From Bacillota bacterium (GTDB taxonomy: Bacteria > Bacillota > Clostridia > Peptostreptococcales > Acidaminobacteraceae), in the NCBI GenBank assembly GCA_025210655.1, contig JAOARG010000013.1:62001-126000 (forward strand): a stretch of 64,000 bases of DNA. Reading direction: 5' to 3'. Below, in pieces: positions 52,094 to 61,974 of the stretch. How positions within the stretch are numbered: the first letter of the stretch is position 1; each line of letters begins with the position of its first letter. The translations under genes were made by a program, and so were the position numbers. The notes beneath the pieces are model-generated. The model was given only the letters and a program-made list of their open reading frames with translations, ran no database searches and had not been told where the DNA came from.

Positions 52094-53245
52094 ATGGATT
52101 ACTTTTTAACAGATCCGATTTTTTTGATTTTTTTGAGTATTCTTATGGGGCAACTTATAGGAAAGATAAAAGTTTTTGGATTTAGTCTTGGAAGTTCTGG
52201 TGGTCTCTTTTCGGGGATTCTATTAGGTTACTTTGTAACTGCTTATGCTATGGCTAATGGAGGAACATTAGAAATACCAGATGCGCTTTTTAAGTATAGT
52301 CTAATTGCATTTATTTCTTCTGTGGGACTTATTGCTTCAAAAAGTCTTAAGGATACGATCAGGGATAATGGAGGAAAGTTTATTGTAATATCTTTTACAA
52401 TAACTTTTGTTGGAGCCATTGGAACATACATATTTTGTCGTATGTTTCCTCAAATGGAGATATCTATTTTGGGCACTTACTTAGGTGGTTTAACCTGTTC
52501 ACCAGCATTTGCGGCTACGATGGAAACAGCTAAAAACCTAGGAAGTGGTAAAGAGGCATTAGTTGGAATTGGATATGCCATTTCTTATGTACCAGGTGTA
52601 GTTGCAGTAGTTCTTTATTCTCATTTTGCTTTAAGAAAGCATAATGATATAGGACCTGAACTATTTGAGGCATCACCTATTGAAACTGATGATGGGAAAA
52701 TAGGTAAGTTTCCACTTATATCATACTTTATTGTGTGTATCCTTGGATCACTTATAGGAAAAATAGGTGTCAACTTAGGAAGCTATCTAGGAACAATATC
52801 ATTAGGAACTACCGGTGGTGTACTTATTTCAGCTTTAGCACTTGGAAGTATAAAGAAGCTTGGGCCACTAGATTTTGATATTAATGCTCACCAGCTAAGT
52901 GCATTAAAAGATATTTCATTAAATATGTTCACTACAATTATTGGACTAAAGTACGGTTATACTGCTATAATGCTTTTCAAATCTCAGGGGGTAGTACTTA
53001 TTGCTATAGGTGCTATTATTGCATTTGCAAGCATTATGTCAGGAATTGTTGTTGCGGCAAGACTTAGTATGAAAGTTACTTATGTTGTTGGTGGAATATG
53101 TGGAGGAATGACAAGTTCTTTGGGACTAGCAAAATCTATAGAAATGTATGATTCTGACGAGATTGTTTGTGGATATGGAGCAGCTTATCCATTCGCACTG
53201 ATATTTATGATACTTTTTAGTAAATTACTATTTAATATCATATAA
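52094..53245 (+). CDS. AspT/YidE-family membrane transporter
   Basis: A 383-residue membrane protein with about 10 helices arranged as two related halves. Each half has the aspartate-alanine antiporter family glycine pattern: LGSSGGLFSGILLGYF, GGLTCSPAFAATMETA, then LGTTGGVLISALALGSI and GGICGGMTSSLGLAKSIEMYDSDE with the closing CGYGAAYPFALIFMILFSKLL. It lacks the central TrkA_C domains of full-length AspT. Substrate unknown; a carboxylate or amino acid is plausible. The ATG at 52094 is preferred over the TTG at 52088. It is monocistronic with a branched terminator after it. Confidence 0.75.
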   Translation: MDYFLTDPIFLIFLSILMGQLIGKIKVFGFSLGSSGGLFSGILLGYFVTAYAMANGGTLEIPDALFKYSLIAFISSVGLIASKSLKDTIRDNGGKFIVISFTITFVGAIGTYIFCRMFPQMEISILGTYLGGLTCSPAFAATMETAKNLGSGKEALVGIGYAISYVPGVVAVVLYSHFALRKHNDIGPELFEASPIETDDGKIGKFPLISYFIVCILGSLIGKIGVNLGSYLGTISLGTTGGVLISALALGSIKKLGPLDFDINAHQLSALKDISLNMFTTIIGLKYGYTAIMLFKSQGVVLIAIGAIIAFASIMSGIVVAARLSMKVTYVVGGICGGMTSSLGLAKSIEMYDSDEIVCGYGAAYPFALIFMILFSKLLFNII

Positions 53246-53263
53246 ATTTAAAAAATATCATTT

Positions 53264-53341
53264 AAGAAAGCCAGTATTTCTGTCGATTTATTAGATAATT
53301 ATCTTAATAAACTGACGGTAATATGTGGCTTTCTTTTTTCT
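53264..53341 (+). terminator. Branched intrinsic terminator
   Basis: AAGAAAGCCA / TGGCTTTCTT outer stem, with an inner TTTATTA...TAATAAA palindrome (near 53287-53311), and a T-run at the end. Confidence 0.8.
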
Positions 53342-53424
53342 TTATAAATTCTTAATAATATATAAACTTTATCATAAGATATAGCTAGTATAATTATTGT
53401 ATATGACATAAAGGGGATAATAGT

Positions 53425-55191
53425 ATGGTTAAGGATTTTAAGGAAATAATAAATGGATTATATTTTTCAAAGGGAAGGTTTATAAAATATCAGTTAATAT
53501 CAAGATTATTTATTGCAATCATATTATTACCATTAGTAAAAATAATGATGATGGCTATTATGAATAGTAAAGGGATATCATCAATATCAAATGGTATGAT
53601 AACGAAGTACCTATTCTCTTTACAAGGGATTGCATCAATCGTATTAATGATACTTTTCGGTATATTTGTTGTTTTGGTAGAAATTGGTGGACTTATAATT
53701 ATGAGTCATCAAACTTATATTAGGGAAAAGGAGTCCTCATATCTTACTATATTTAAGTTCACATTGACTAAGTATAAGGATATGTTAGGAATATATGGTG
53801 CACTTATAGCTTTTGCATTTGTAATCGTAGCACCATTTTTAGGAATAGGCTATAATACGAGTGTTTTCAATTCATTACAAATTCCTGGTTTTGTAAAAGA
53901 TTATATAAATGTAGACACATTTTTATGGTTTATATACTCTGGACTGATTACAGTTGCAGTTGTTTGCGCGGTACTTTATATTTTCACTATGCATTTTATT
54001 ATATTAAAAGATAAAAAACCCCATGAAGCTTTAAAATTGAGTAGGAAATTGGTGATGGGTAATTTTAAGATTTTCCTTAAAAATATGTTTGGAGTATCCC
54101 TAGCCTTAGTTTTATCAGGAATAATTGTAACCATAGTAGCTCTTCTACTTGGTGGAATAGTTTATTCTATGTTTATGAATACATTTATGGAAGAGTATAT
54201 CATAACAGTAATAATAACACTTTTTGTATTAATAATTTCAGTATTGGCACTCTTTCTTATGCCCTTTGAGTCATACAGGCTAACTATGCTTTTTTATAAA
54301 TTGACAGGCAAAGTAGATCATCTAGAACTAGTTTCAAAAGAGAAGCATAATATCATTGATAAGATTTTCGAATATAAAAAGACGGTTGTTACTATTTTAG
54401 GGGTATCACTTCTAATAGTTTCGGCTGTTGTAATGTTCGGTCTAGAGGAGATGGATAATATTATGTATGATGTTAAAGTAACTGCCCACAGGGGATCTTC
54501 TTTTGAAGCCCCAGAAAACACTATGTCTTCAATTGAGATTGCTATAAGTAATGGTGCAGATTACGTTGAAATTGATGTACAGGAAATTAAAGATGGAAGT
54601 ATTATACTTATTCATGATAATAATTTTAAAAGAACGTCTGGATATGATGCTGATGTTTGGGAATTAACACTTGAAGAGGTAAAAAAGCTCGATAGTGGAT
54701 CATGGTTTTCGGATAAGTTTAAGGGAGAGAAATTTCCGACACTTGAGGAAGTTATTGAACAAACAAGGGGAAGGATTAAACTTAACATTGAAGTTAAATC
54801 CCATGGACACGAAAAGAACTTTGTTGAATCAGTTGCTAAAATAATTAAGAAGTATGAATACTATAATGATTGTGTTGTAACTTCACTTGATTATGAACTG
54901 TTAGATGAAATAGAAAAAATAGATTCTAAAATTAAGACGGGTAGAATAATGTATGCAGTTTTCGGAGACCTATCTGATATAAATGTTGATTTTTATAGTA
55001 TGGAAGAGAGTTATGTTAATGAAAAACTAATTAAGGATGCACATAGTTTGGGAAGAGAAGTTCATGTATGGACTATAAATGATAAATCATCTATGGAAGC
55101 TATGATTGATTTAGGAGTAGATAATATAATTACTGATAAGGATAAGGAGTTGAAAGAACTTATTATCCAAAGGAAAAAACTATCAAAATAA
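53425..55191 (+). CDS. Glycerophosphodiester phosphodiesterase with N-terminal membrane domain
   Basis: A 588-residue membrane enzyme. The N-terminal half has about seven helices (residues 15-305) of the GDPD membrane-domain type, and a further helix at about 320-340 leads into an outward-facing GDPD catalytic domain (about 350-580). The catalytic His pair and metal ligands are visible in TAHRGSSFEAPENTMSS and ILIHDNNFKRTSG, with EIDVQ and the LNIEVK segment supplying further Glu/Asp ligands. It should hydrolyse glycerophosphodiesters or lipoteichoic-acid-type polymers outside the cell. AAGGGG precedes the start. Confidence 0.93.
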   Translation: MVKDFKEIINGLYFSKGRFIKYQLISRLFIAIILLPLVKIMMMAIMNSKGISSISNGMITKYLFSLQGIASIVLMILFGIFVVLVEIGGLIIMSHQTYIREKESSYLTIFKFTLTKYKDMLGIYGALIAFAFVIVAPFLGIGYNTSVFNSLQIPGFVKDYINVDTFLWFIYSGLITVAVVCAVLYIFTMHFIILKDKKPHEALKLSRKLVMGNFKIFLKNMFGVSLALVLSGIIVTIVALLLGGIVYSMFMNTFMEEYIITVIITLFVLIISVLALFLMPFESYRLTMLFYKLTGKVDHLELVSKEKHNIIDKIFEYKKTVVTILGVSLLIVSAVVMFGLEEMDNIMYDVKVTAHRGSSFEAPENTMSSIEIAISNGADYVEIDVQEIKDGSIILIHDNNFKRTSGYDADVWELTLEEVKKLDSGSWFSDKFKGEKFPTLEEVIEQTRGRIKLNIEVKSHGHEKNFVESVAKIIKKYEYYNDCVVTSLDYELLDEIEKIDSKIKTGRIMYAVFGDLSDINVDFYSMEESYVNEKLIKDAHSLGREVHVWTINDKSSMEAMIDLGVDNIITDKDKELKELIIQRKKLSK

Positions 55192-55245
55192 AGAATAAAT
55201 TATAGAAAAAGGATAAATAAATTATAGATGATTTGGAGGTATATT

Positions 55246-57679
55246 ATGAAAAAATCTTTAATTATATTTATCCTTTTTTCTTTTATTTTTCTTTTATCAT
55301 ATTCTTATTGTGATGAAGTATCATATATGAATTTTGACAAAGCTAGTGTTAAATCTGGCAGAATTATGGAATCTGGAAGAGTAATAGGTAAATACAATAG
55401 TGATTATAAAGAAACTGTTAACATTACTGAAGATGGAGCTCTTTGCATCGGAAATTCAAGATATGAACAAAAAGTTTCAATGTATCTTGGTGAGATGTTT
55501 CCTGAAGACTTAGGAATAAAAATGAAATTAAAGGTTAAATGTATGGGTAATAATGGACACCTTAAAAGACCGATATTCAAATTGTATTTAGGCAAGGGGA
55601 AAGAGGGAGAAGAATATTATATAGCATACCACCTCGAAGAAATCTATAGAAAAAATATATCGGCAAATTTTTTTAGAACAAAATGGTCTTTAGTAGTTGA
55701 AAATGATGGTTTAATTACGGTTCTTGATGAAGGAATATACGAACTAAGTGAGTTGAATGAATATACAATTCTATTTTGTTCAAAAAATAATATGGATTCT
55801 GGAGTCCTTAGTCTATATATAATAGGAGATTCTGCAGAAATAGAAAAAAACCGTGTTATAAATCACCGATTTAATGGTTTAATACCATATAAGAGCAGTA
55901 AAGTATTAGAGATTTCCAATACTGGATTTAATGAAGATGTATGGGGAATCAATTCTAAGGTTTGTATTGATGATATAGTGATATCAAAGGAGGAATATAT
56001 AAGTAAATGGTTAAGAAAATATTTTGATTATTATGAAGATAAAAGAATTGAGAATGTCGCAGATGATAAATACATTGCGTACTTGATTCGAAATATTATA
56101 GAAAAGGATAGTATATCTTCAGAAGATATATATGAAATTTTTCATGAGTATTACGGATATGAGCTAGAAAAATATCATGATAAAATTGAAGTTTTGGATT
56201 TTGAAAGATTTGCTAGGGTTCTAAAGTTTTATTTAGATCCTAACAATTTATTTGAAATGGAAGGCTACTGGGAACTTGTAAATGCTAAAGTTGAGGAGGA
56301 TTCTAGAGAGTCGATAGAATATTGTCTTAGACAGGGAATAGTGGATTTTGCAAATAAAGATTTAAAGGATCAAATAAATGCCGAAGATGTTTATAATGCG
56401 TTGAAAAATACTGTTGATAGTAGATATAAATACTCCACATATAGACTATCTGTTTCTGATTTGTTCTCAGATTTTGCAGTAATACAAAAGGGAAGAAAAA
56501 CAATAATTTATGGAAATGGAGTAAGTGGGGATAATATTGATGTATACTTTGCAGGAAAGAAAAAGAAGGTTCCTGTGATTAACGGTAAATGGAAAGCAAC
56601 ATTGTATCCTAACAAATATAGTGGGCCCCATAGTTTAATAATTAAAGATTTGAAAAATAGAATCATTAGAAAGAATATATATATGTAGGTGAAGTATTTG
56701 TAGTTGCGGGTCAATCTAATGCTGAAATGTCACTGAGAGAATGCTTTGGTGGGGAAAAAATCGTAGAAAAATATCTTGGAAGTGACCAAATAAGAGTTTA
56801 TAGAGATGATCATATCATAGCAAGTGATGTTATTGACGAAAGTGATGGGATTTGGTACAGCAAATTCGATTGGGCTCTAAAAGAGTCAACAGCTCTTGGA
56901 TTTTTCCTAGCTGATAGACTTATTGAAAGTAATAATTTTTTGAAAGATGTAAGAATAGGAATCGTCCAATTAACATATGGTGGATCAACCATAGAGTTAT
57001 TTTTGCCTGAAGAAGTTTTTGAAAGTATTGGATATGAGTTTGATGATAGGGATCCGATAAAATCTGGTTTTTGGAATGGATATATACACAAGGTTACTGG
57101 TTTTGGTTCCCGGGCTTTAATATATTACCAAGGTGAAAATAGTATTCAACTAAAATATGAGTATGAGTATTATTTAAGAAAGTATATTGAAGTTATGAGA
57201 GAGAAGTTAGGGAATAGATTGCTACCAATTTATTTAGTTCAAATATCTGGATATGGTGAGAACTATTATGATAGAGATTTAGATTTGTGGTCAATTATTC
57301 GTGAGGTTCAGATGAGGGTATCTAATACTCAAGAAAATGTTGATATTGTTACAGCTATTGATTTATCTGAAGACGATCCTCTATTCTCTGGCATGAGTTT
57401 GAAATTGCGGGACAATCACCGGGAGATGAAATAATAAAATTAAGGCGACATGATAAAAGGTTAGCATATTCATCTACTGATGAAAGCAGATTAGTGATAC
57501 CAAACCATGGATTAAGTAAGGGTGATTGGATAAGAAATAATTCAAGGTTATGGGAAGTTAGGCAAGTGAAAAAAGTAATTGATAAGGATACATTTGAAGT
57601 AGATGAAATTCAAAAGCAAAGAAAAGCTGATGAAATAGAATTATATAAAGCATTCGGAATCATAAAATCAGTTAAATAA
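55246..57679 (+). pseudogene. Secreted sialate O-acetylesterase-like protein, broken into three frames
   Basis: Frame 1 (55246-56688) encodes a signal peptide, beta-rich and helical regions and the family's LSVSDLFSDFAVIQKGRKTI ... GKWKATLYPNKYSGPHSLII module, then stops. Frame 2, shifted by two bases, continues at once with YVGEVFVVAGQSNAEMSL, the catalytic-Ser block of SASA esterases, then ALIYYQGEN and LPIYLVQISGYGENY (to 57434). The shift falls exactly in AATATATATATG (56674-56685): one AT fewer restores a continuous frame. A second break near 57385-57425 leads to a third frame ending at 57679 (VIPNHGLSKGDWIRNNSRLW). The expected C-terminal DxxH segment is missing, so decay is likely; AT-tract phase variation or sequencing error are alternatives. 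Confidence 0.8.
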
Positions 57680-57807
57680 CATATGGGCTTTTAGATGAAA
57701 TAGAAAAATAAATAATCTATTTAACAAAGTCTTAACTTCAAGTTAAAAGGCATTTAATACTGAAACTATATTATAAAGATGCTTAGAAAATTTGAAGGAG
57801 GAGATTT

Positions 57808-58389
57808 ATGAAATTAAATATTTGTATTGACATTGATGGTACTGTAACTGATCCCTATTATTGGTTGGAAGAGGCTAATGGCTATTTTAGAAGTGATTTG
57901 AAACCGGATGAAGTTGTTTGCTATGATATTCACACGATACTTGGTATACCAAGAAAAGAGTATGATATTTTCTACGATAAATATGGAGAGAAAATTCATA
58001 GGGAAGCTTTAGTGAGGGAAGAGGCATCAACAATAGTAAATCACATTCATAAAAATAATAAAATTCATTTTGTAACAGCTAGGGATCCTAGAATGACCAC
58101 TGTAACTTATGAATGGCTTGATAAACATGATTTTATTTATCACGGTGTACATTTGCTAGGTTCACATCATAAGATTGAAAAAGCAAGAGAACTTGAGTGC
58201 GACATATTTATTGAAGATAGGTATGAAAATGCAGTAGAACTTGCTAAAGAAGGTTTTAAAGTACTTCTTGTGGACTGCACATACAATAGGTATGAAAATG
58301 TTGAGAATGTTACTAGGGTATATGATTGGGAAGATATATATAAAGAGATAATTGAATATAAGTTAGATTTATTAACCAGGGCATCTTAG
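57808..58389 (+). CDS. HAD-superfamily 5'(3')-nucleotidase-like protein (NT5C/YqfW type)
   Basis: A 193-residue HAD phosphatase. The nucleophile motif DIDGTVTDP (Asp8, Asp10), motif II in FVTARDPRM (Thr/Ser-type), and the motif III-IV region CDIFIEDRYENAVELAKEG are all present. The short helical cap after motif I (WLEEANGYFRSDLKPDEVVCYDIHTIL) fits the deoxyribonucleotidase group. Dephosphorylation of a nucleoside monophosphate is the best guess. AAGGAGGAG precedes the start. Confidence 0.85.
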   Translation: MKLNICIDIDGTVTDPYYWLEEANGYFRSDLKPDEVVCYDIHTILGIPRKEYDIFYDKYGEKIHREALVREEASTIVNHIHKNNKIHFVTARDPRMTTVTYEWLDKHDFIYHGVHLLGSHHKIEKARELECDIFIEDRYENAVELAKEGFKVLLVDCTYNRYENVENVTRVYDWEDIYKEIIEYKLDLLTRAS

Positions 58390-58525
58390 TATTCTTCAAT
58401 GAGGATACTAGATGTCCTTTTTACATACAAAAAAACACCTCTTACTAAGGATAAAATACCTCTTGGAGATATTGAAAGTCTAAGTTCATTTTCTTAAGTA
58501 TAATAGGGTGTAGGAGTTGATGAAA

Positions 58526-59902
58526 ATGAAAATTTTAGTTTTGAATGGTAGTCCAAAAGGAAGCGAAAGTGTTACGATGCAGTCTGTAAAAATTATGGAT
58601 TTGTACTCAAAGAAAAATGCTTTTCAATACTATGATGTAATTAAGCATGTTGATAAATTAGATAAAATAGAAGAACAAGAACATCTAAAAGAATTGATAA
58701 AAGAAAGTGATGGAATAATATGGGCGTTTCCTGTATATCATTTGCTAGTTCCAGGTCACTATAAAAGATTTATTGAGAAGATTTATGACTCTTCAGTTAA
58801 AGAATGCTTGAATGGAAAACACTCCGTTGTTTTTACAACATCAATAAATTACTATGATGTTGTAGCTCATAAGTATATGAAAGAAGTCTTATGTGATTTG
58901 GGATCTTTAGTAGTTGATAGCTTATCACATGATATGGAGTCGATATTCAATGTTAGTGCTCGAAAAGAACTTGTACAGTGCATTGAAAATTTGAACTTTG
59001 CTCTAGAAAATGGTATCAGTTTTTCAAACAAAAAGATTGTAAAAAAAGACTTGAGTATATATAAAGGAGTAAAGGGAATTGAAAAAATTCATATGAAAGG
59101 CAGAATTTGTATAGTAGGAGATATATCGAACTCGAAATCCTTAAGTAATATGGTTGAAGAATATACTTCTTATTTTGATAATACTGATATAATTGACTTA
59201 TCTAATATCGATAATTACAACTATTGCATAGGTTGTCTAAGATGTTCCAGAACTCAAAAATGCATTCATGAAAATAGTGATGATTTGCGAAGGATAATTG
59301 ATAGAATAAAAAACAACTATGACATAATTGTTTTTGCTGGTGAAATAAAAGACAGATATTTGACTTGGAGGATGAAAACATTCTTTGACAGAACATTTGT
59401 ATATAATCACATACCAGTTTTTAAGGGGAAGCAAGTTGCTTATATTATCTCTGGTGAATTGTCAAAAAATGATAATTTGAAAAACATACTAGAAATATAT
59501 TCCCAAGGTGGTAGGAATCTTATTGGAATAGTAAGTGACGAGTTAGAAGATATGGAGGAAATTTCAAGAAATATTAAGACGTTAGCACAATTAACTAAAA
59601 GGTATTTCGATGACAACTACTTTAGATCTGAAACTTTTTATGGAGTAAGTGGGCATAAAATTTTTAGGGATGCTGTATATGGTAACCTAGGGACAATTTT
59701 TAAGTATGATTATCAATATTATAAGCAAAACAAACAATTTGACTATATAAAAACAATAGATAAGATAAAATATTGTTTTAGAAGAATATTTTTTAACAGA
59801 AAAAAAGTTGAGAAGTTTATGAATAACAATATGACATCTCTTATGGTTTCGGGACATAAAAAAGTAGTAGAAGAGGTGTCTAAAAATGTTGAAAAATATT
59901 AA
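58526..59902 (+). CDS. Tandem flavodoxin-fold oxidoreductase (two FMN-reductase-like domains)
   Basis: A 458-residue protein made of two NAD(P)H-dependent oxidoreductase-type domains. Domain 1 (about residues 1-175) keeps the FMN loop LNGSPKGSESVTM and WAFPVYHLLVPGHYKRFIEKIY. Domain 2 (about 195-375) has a divergent loop (VGDISNSKSLSNM) but a Cys motif, YCIGCLRCSRTQKCIHENSDD, and FAGEIKDRYLTWRMKTFFDRTF. The last 80 residues are basic and helical. AGGAG sits nine bases before ATG 58526; earlier TTG/ATG codons are too close. Its end overlaps the next membrane protein gene by 17 bases. Role unknown. Confidence 0.85.
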   Translation: MKILVLNGSPKGSESVTMQSVKIMDLYSKKNAFQYYDVIKHVDKLDKIEEQEHLKELIKESDGIIWAFPVYHLLVPGHYKRFIEKIYDSSVKECLNGKHSVVFTTSINYYDVVAHKYMKEVLCDLGSLVVDSLSHDMESIFNVSARKELVQCIENLNFALENGISFSNKKIVKKDLSIYKGVKGIEKIHMKGRICIVGDISNSKSLSNMVEEYTSYFDNTDIIDLSNIDNYNYCIGCLRCSRTQKCIHENSDDLRRIIDRIKNNYDIIVFAGEIKDRYLTWRMKTFFDRTFVYNHIPVFKGKQVAYIISGELSKNDNLKNILEIYSQGGRNLIGIVSDELEDMEEISRNIKTLAQLTKRYFDDNYFRSETFYGVSGHKIFRDAVYGNLGTIFKYDYQYYKQNKQFDYIKTIDKIKYCFRRIFFNRKKVEKFMNNNMTSLMVSGHKKVVEEVSKNVEKY

Positions 59903-60395
59903 GATTGTAGCAAAAGCTAGTGTAGAATTTTTGCCACTTATGATTTTTTGGTCTAGTGATGGGAGAAATATTGTCTCCCCTATGATCTTATGCATACTGC
60001 TGATTATTCTTGGAGTGTATATAAAAAGAAAATCATTTATGCTAAATGGAATATTTATTATGCTAGTATCTTTTTTTATAATTGATTTCCTTGGAATCAG
60101 TATTGATAATACTATGGTTTCATATTTGATTCTAGGGCTAATATGTAGCATATCAGTATTGATTAATAGGCCCTATACAATGTATTTGTCAAAGGGTGAG
60201 TACCAGGAAATTTCAGATAGTCCATTATTTATAGAAATGAATGTTATTCTAAGTAATATTTTTGCAGGGGTCTATTATATATGTTTTCTAGTATACTTAT
60301 TTGCTATTCCTATGAAAGGGGTACTAATACCTTTCTTTATATTTTTAGGAGTTTTGGCTACATTTATTTTACCAAAAATGATGCCGGAAACTTAG
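59886..60395 (+). CDS. Small integral membrane protein
   Basis: A 169-residue protein with about five membrane helices (near residues 12-28, 31-45, 51-67, 77-95, 122-162) and no motif I recognise. Its ATG lies within the end of the double flavodoxin gene (overlap 17 bases, GAGGTG upstream), so the two are translationally coupled and probably act together, perhaps with the membrane protein as docking or electron-acceptor partner (speculative). Confidence 0.75.
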   Translation: MLKNIKIVAKASVEFLPLMIFWSSDGRNIVSPMILCILLIILGVYIKRKSFMLNGIFIMLVSFFIIDFLGISIDNTMVSYLILGLICSISVLINRPYTMYLSKGEYQEISDSPLFIEMNVILSNIFAGVYYICFLVYLFAIPMKGVLIPFFIFLGVLATFILPKMMPET

Positions 60396-60563
60396 AGATT
60401 TAATAATAGGTAAGTGATGACTTGATTCTAGCATAGAACGGTATCTTAAAGCTTGTAGGGTAATATAATAATTTCGCTAGTTACAAGCTATTGACTTTTG
60501 ATGATAATAAAAATATAATTAACTTGGAATCAAGAAATGATTTCTAAAAAAATACACTTAATC
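60396..60563. other. Intergenic stretch with stem structures and thi promoter
   Basis: CTTGATTC (60421-60428) can pair with GAATCAAG (60527-60534), enclosing AGCTTGTA...TTACAAGCT (about 60450-60489). No gene is seen. The right part holds the thi promoter. Confidence 0.5.
60491..60519 (+). promoter_or_regulatory. Sigma-A promoter of the thi operon
   Basis: TTGACT (60491-60496), 17-base spacer, TATAAT (60514-60519), start near 60526, about 40 bases before the riboswitch. Confidence 0.75.
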
Positions 60564-60654
60564 TATGGGGAGCTTGTGGAATCAGGCTGAGAGTTCATCT
60601 ATCGCGATGATAACCCTTAAACCTGATTTGGATAATGCCAACGTAGGGAACTTA
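60564..60654 (+). ncRNA. TPP riboswitch aptamer (THI element)
   Basis: The conserved TPP-binding pieces appear in order: TATGGGGAGCTTG, GGCTGAGAG, ACCCTTAAACCTGAT, TTGGATAATGCCAACG and TAGGGAACTTA. P1 pairs the GGGGAGC side with the closing strand, and a variable P3 hairpin (TTCATCTATCGCGATGATAA) lies between. It controls cytX-thiM/E-thiD downstream. Confidence 0.95.
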
Positions 60655-60667
60655 TAATAATTAGTTT

Positions 60668-60700
60668 GACATGCTTATCGGGCATGTCTTATTTTTTTTG
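60668..60700 (+). terminator. Riboswitch expression-platform terminator
   Basis: GACATGC-TTATCGG-GCATGTC followed by TTATTTTTTTTG, 14 bases after the aptamer. TPP binding should favour this terminator and shut off the thiamine genes. Confidence 0.88.
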
Positions 60701-60759
60701 CATAAATTCACATAACATTAGTTTCCCATAAATTTATAGTTAAGTGATGAAAGGGAGTT

Positions 60760-61974
60760 ATGAAAAGAAAAGAAGTACTAAATAATTCACTACTGTGGTT
60801 TGGTGCCGCGGTTTCTGTTGCAGAAATATTTACAGGTAGTTTGCTTGCTCCACTTGGATTTAAAAAGGGTCTAGTAGCAATATTTATTGGACATATAATT
60901 GGTGGAATATTAATGTATTTGGCAGGTATGATAGGTGGAAAAACAAAATTAGAATCAATTAAGTCAAGTGGAATATCAGTTGGTAGAGTTGGTTCATATG
61001 GATTTTCAATACTTAATATTTTACAATTAATAGGTTGGACTGCTGTAATGATAATAGGAGGAGCAAGAGCTCTTAATGGCATATTTAATAGCCTGTGGGG
61101 ATTTGATAACATTAATGTTTTTTCAATACTTATATGTGCACTAATTATACTATGGGTAATAATCGGACTTGAAAATCTAGGAAAAATCAACAGTGTCATA
61201 ATTTCCTCTTTATTTATTCTATCCCTAATACTTGCAGGTATAGTTTTTAAAGATTCAGCAGTAGTATCTTCAGTAGATACAAATGAAATAAGTATGGGAC
61301 TTGGAATTGAATTGTCCGTAGCAATGTGTTTATCTTGGCTTCCCTTAATTGGTGATTATACTTCTCAAAGTAAGTATCCTAAAGCGGTTACTATGGCCAG
61401 TGTATTAGCATATTTCTTTGGGGGATCCTTAATGTATGCAATAGGCTTAGGAAGCTCTATTTATGCTAATACTTCAGATATTTCTCAGATACTTTTAGCA
61501 GCAGGACTAGGAACTGTCGCCCTACTAATTGTATTATTGTCTACAGTTACAACAACTTTCCTTGATGTTTATTCAGCTGGGGTAAGTTTTGAAAATATAA
61601 GTCAAAGGTTTGGTAGAAAAAAGGTTATGACTATAATAAGTATTATTGGTTTGTTAATTGCAATTTATTTTAATATAGAACATTATGAAAGTTTTTTACT
61701 TCTAATCGGATCAGTATTTTCACCTATGATTTCCATAATGATAGCCGATGTGTTTATTTCTAAAAAAATGCAAGTATCTAAGGGTATAGATATTACAGGT
61801 ATAGTATTATGGCTGATTGGTTTTATACTATATAGAATGAGTCTTTCTATTTCGACACCATTAGGAAATTCAGTGCCAGTTATTTTTCTGACTGTATTAA
61901 TAGCAACAGTAGTTAGAAAAATAGAGTCTAATAATATAAAAGAAGGAGAGTATCAATATGGAAAGAACAATTAA
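60760..61974 (+). CDS. cytX: Putative hydroxymethylpyrimidine transporter
   Basis: A 404-residue membrane protein of the nucleobase:cation symporter-1 family with about 12 helices. LLWFGAAVSVAEIFTGSLLAPLG and SWLPLIGDYTSQSKYP are typical of the CytX subgroup, which is riboswitch-linked and assigned to HMP (thiamine pyrimidine) uptake by context. The gene is first after the TPP riboswitch. GAAAGGGAG precedes the start; its end overlaps thiM-thiE by 17 bases. Confidence 0.9.
   Translation: MKRKEVLNNSLLWFGAAVSVAEIFTGSLLAPLGFKKGLVAIFIGHIIGGILMYLAGMIGGKTKLESIKSSGISVGRVGSYGFSILNILQLIGWTAVMIIGGARALNGIFNSLWGFDNINVFSILICALIILWVIIGLENLGKINSVIISSLFILSLILAGIVFKDSAVVSSVDTNEISMGLGIELSVAMCLSWLPLIGDYTSQSKYPKAVTMASVLAYFFGGSLMYAIGLGSSIYANTSDISQILLAAGLGTVALLIVLLSTVTTTFLDVYSAGVSFENISQRFGRKKVMTIISIIGLLIAIYFNIEHYESFLLLIGSVFSPMISIMIADVFISKKMQVSKGIDITGIVLWLIGFILYRMSLSISTPLGNSVPVIFLTVLIATVVRKIESNNIKEGEYQYGKNN

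Noticed and set aside
57494-57679. Independent small gene
   Set aside because: No ribosome site; it continues from the broken esterase in a shifted frame and is more likely its remnant.
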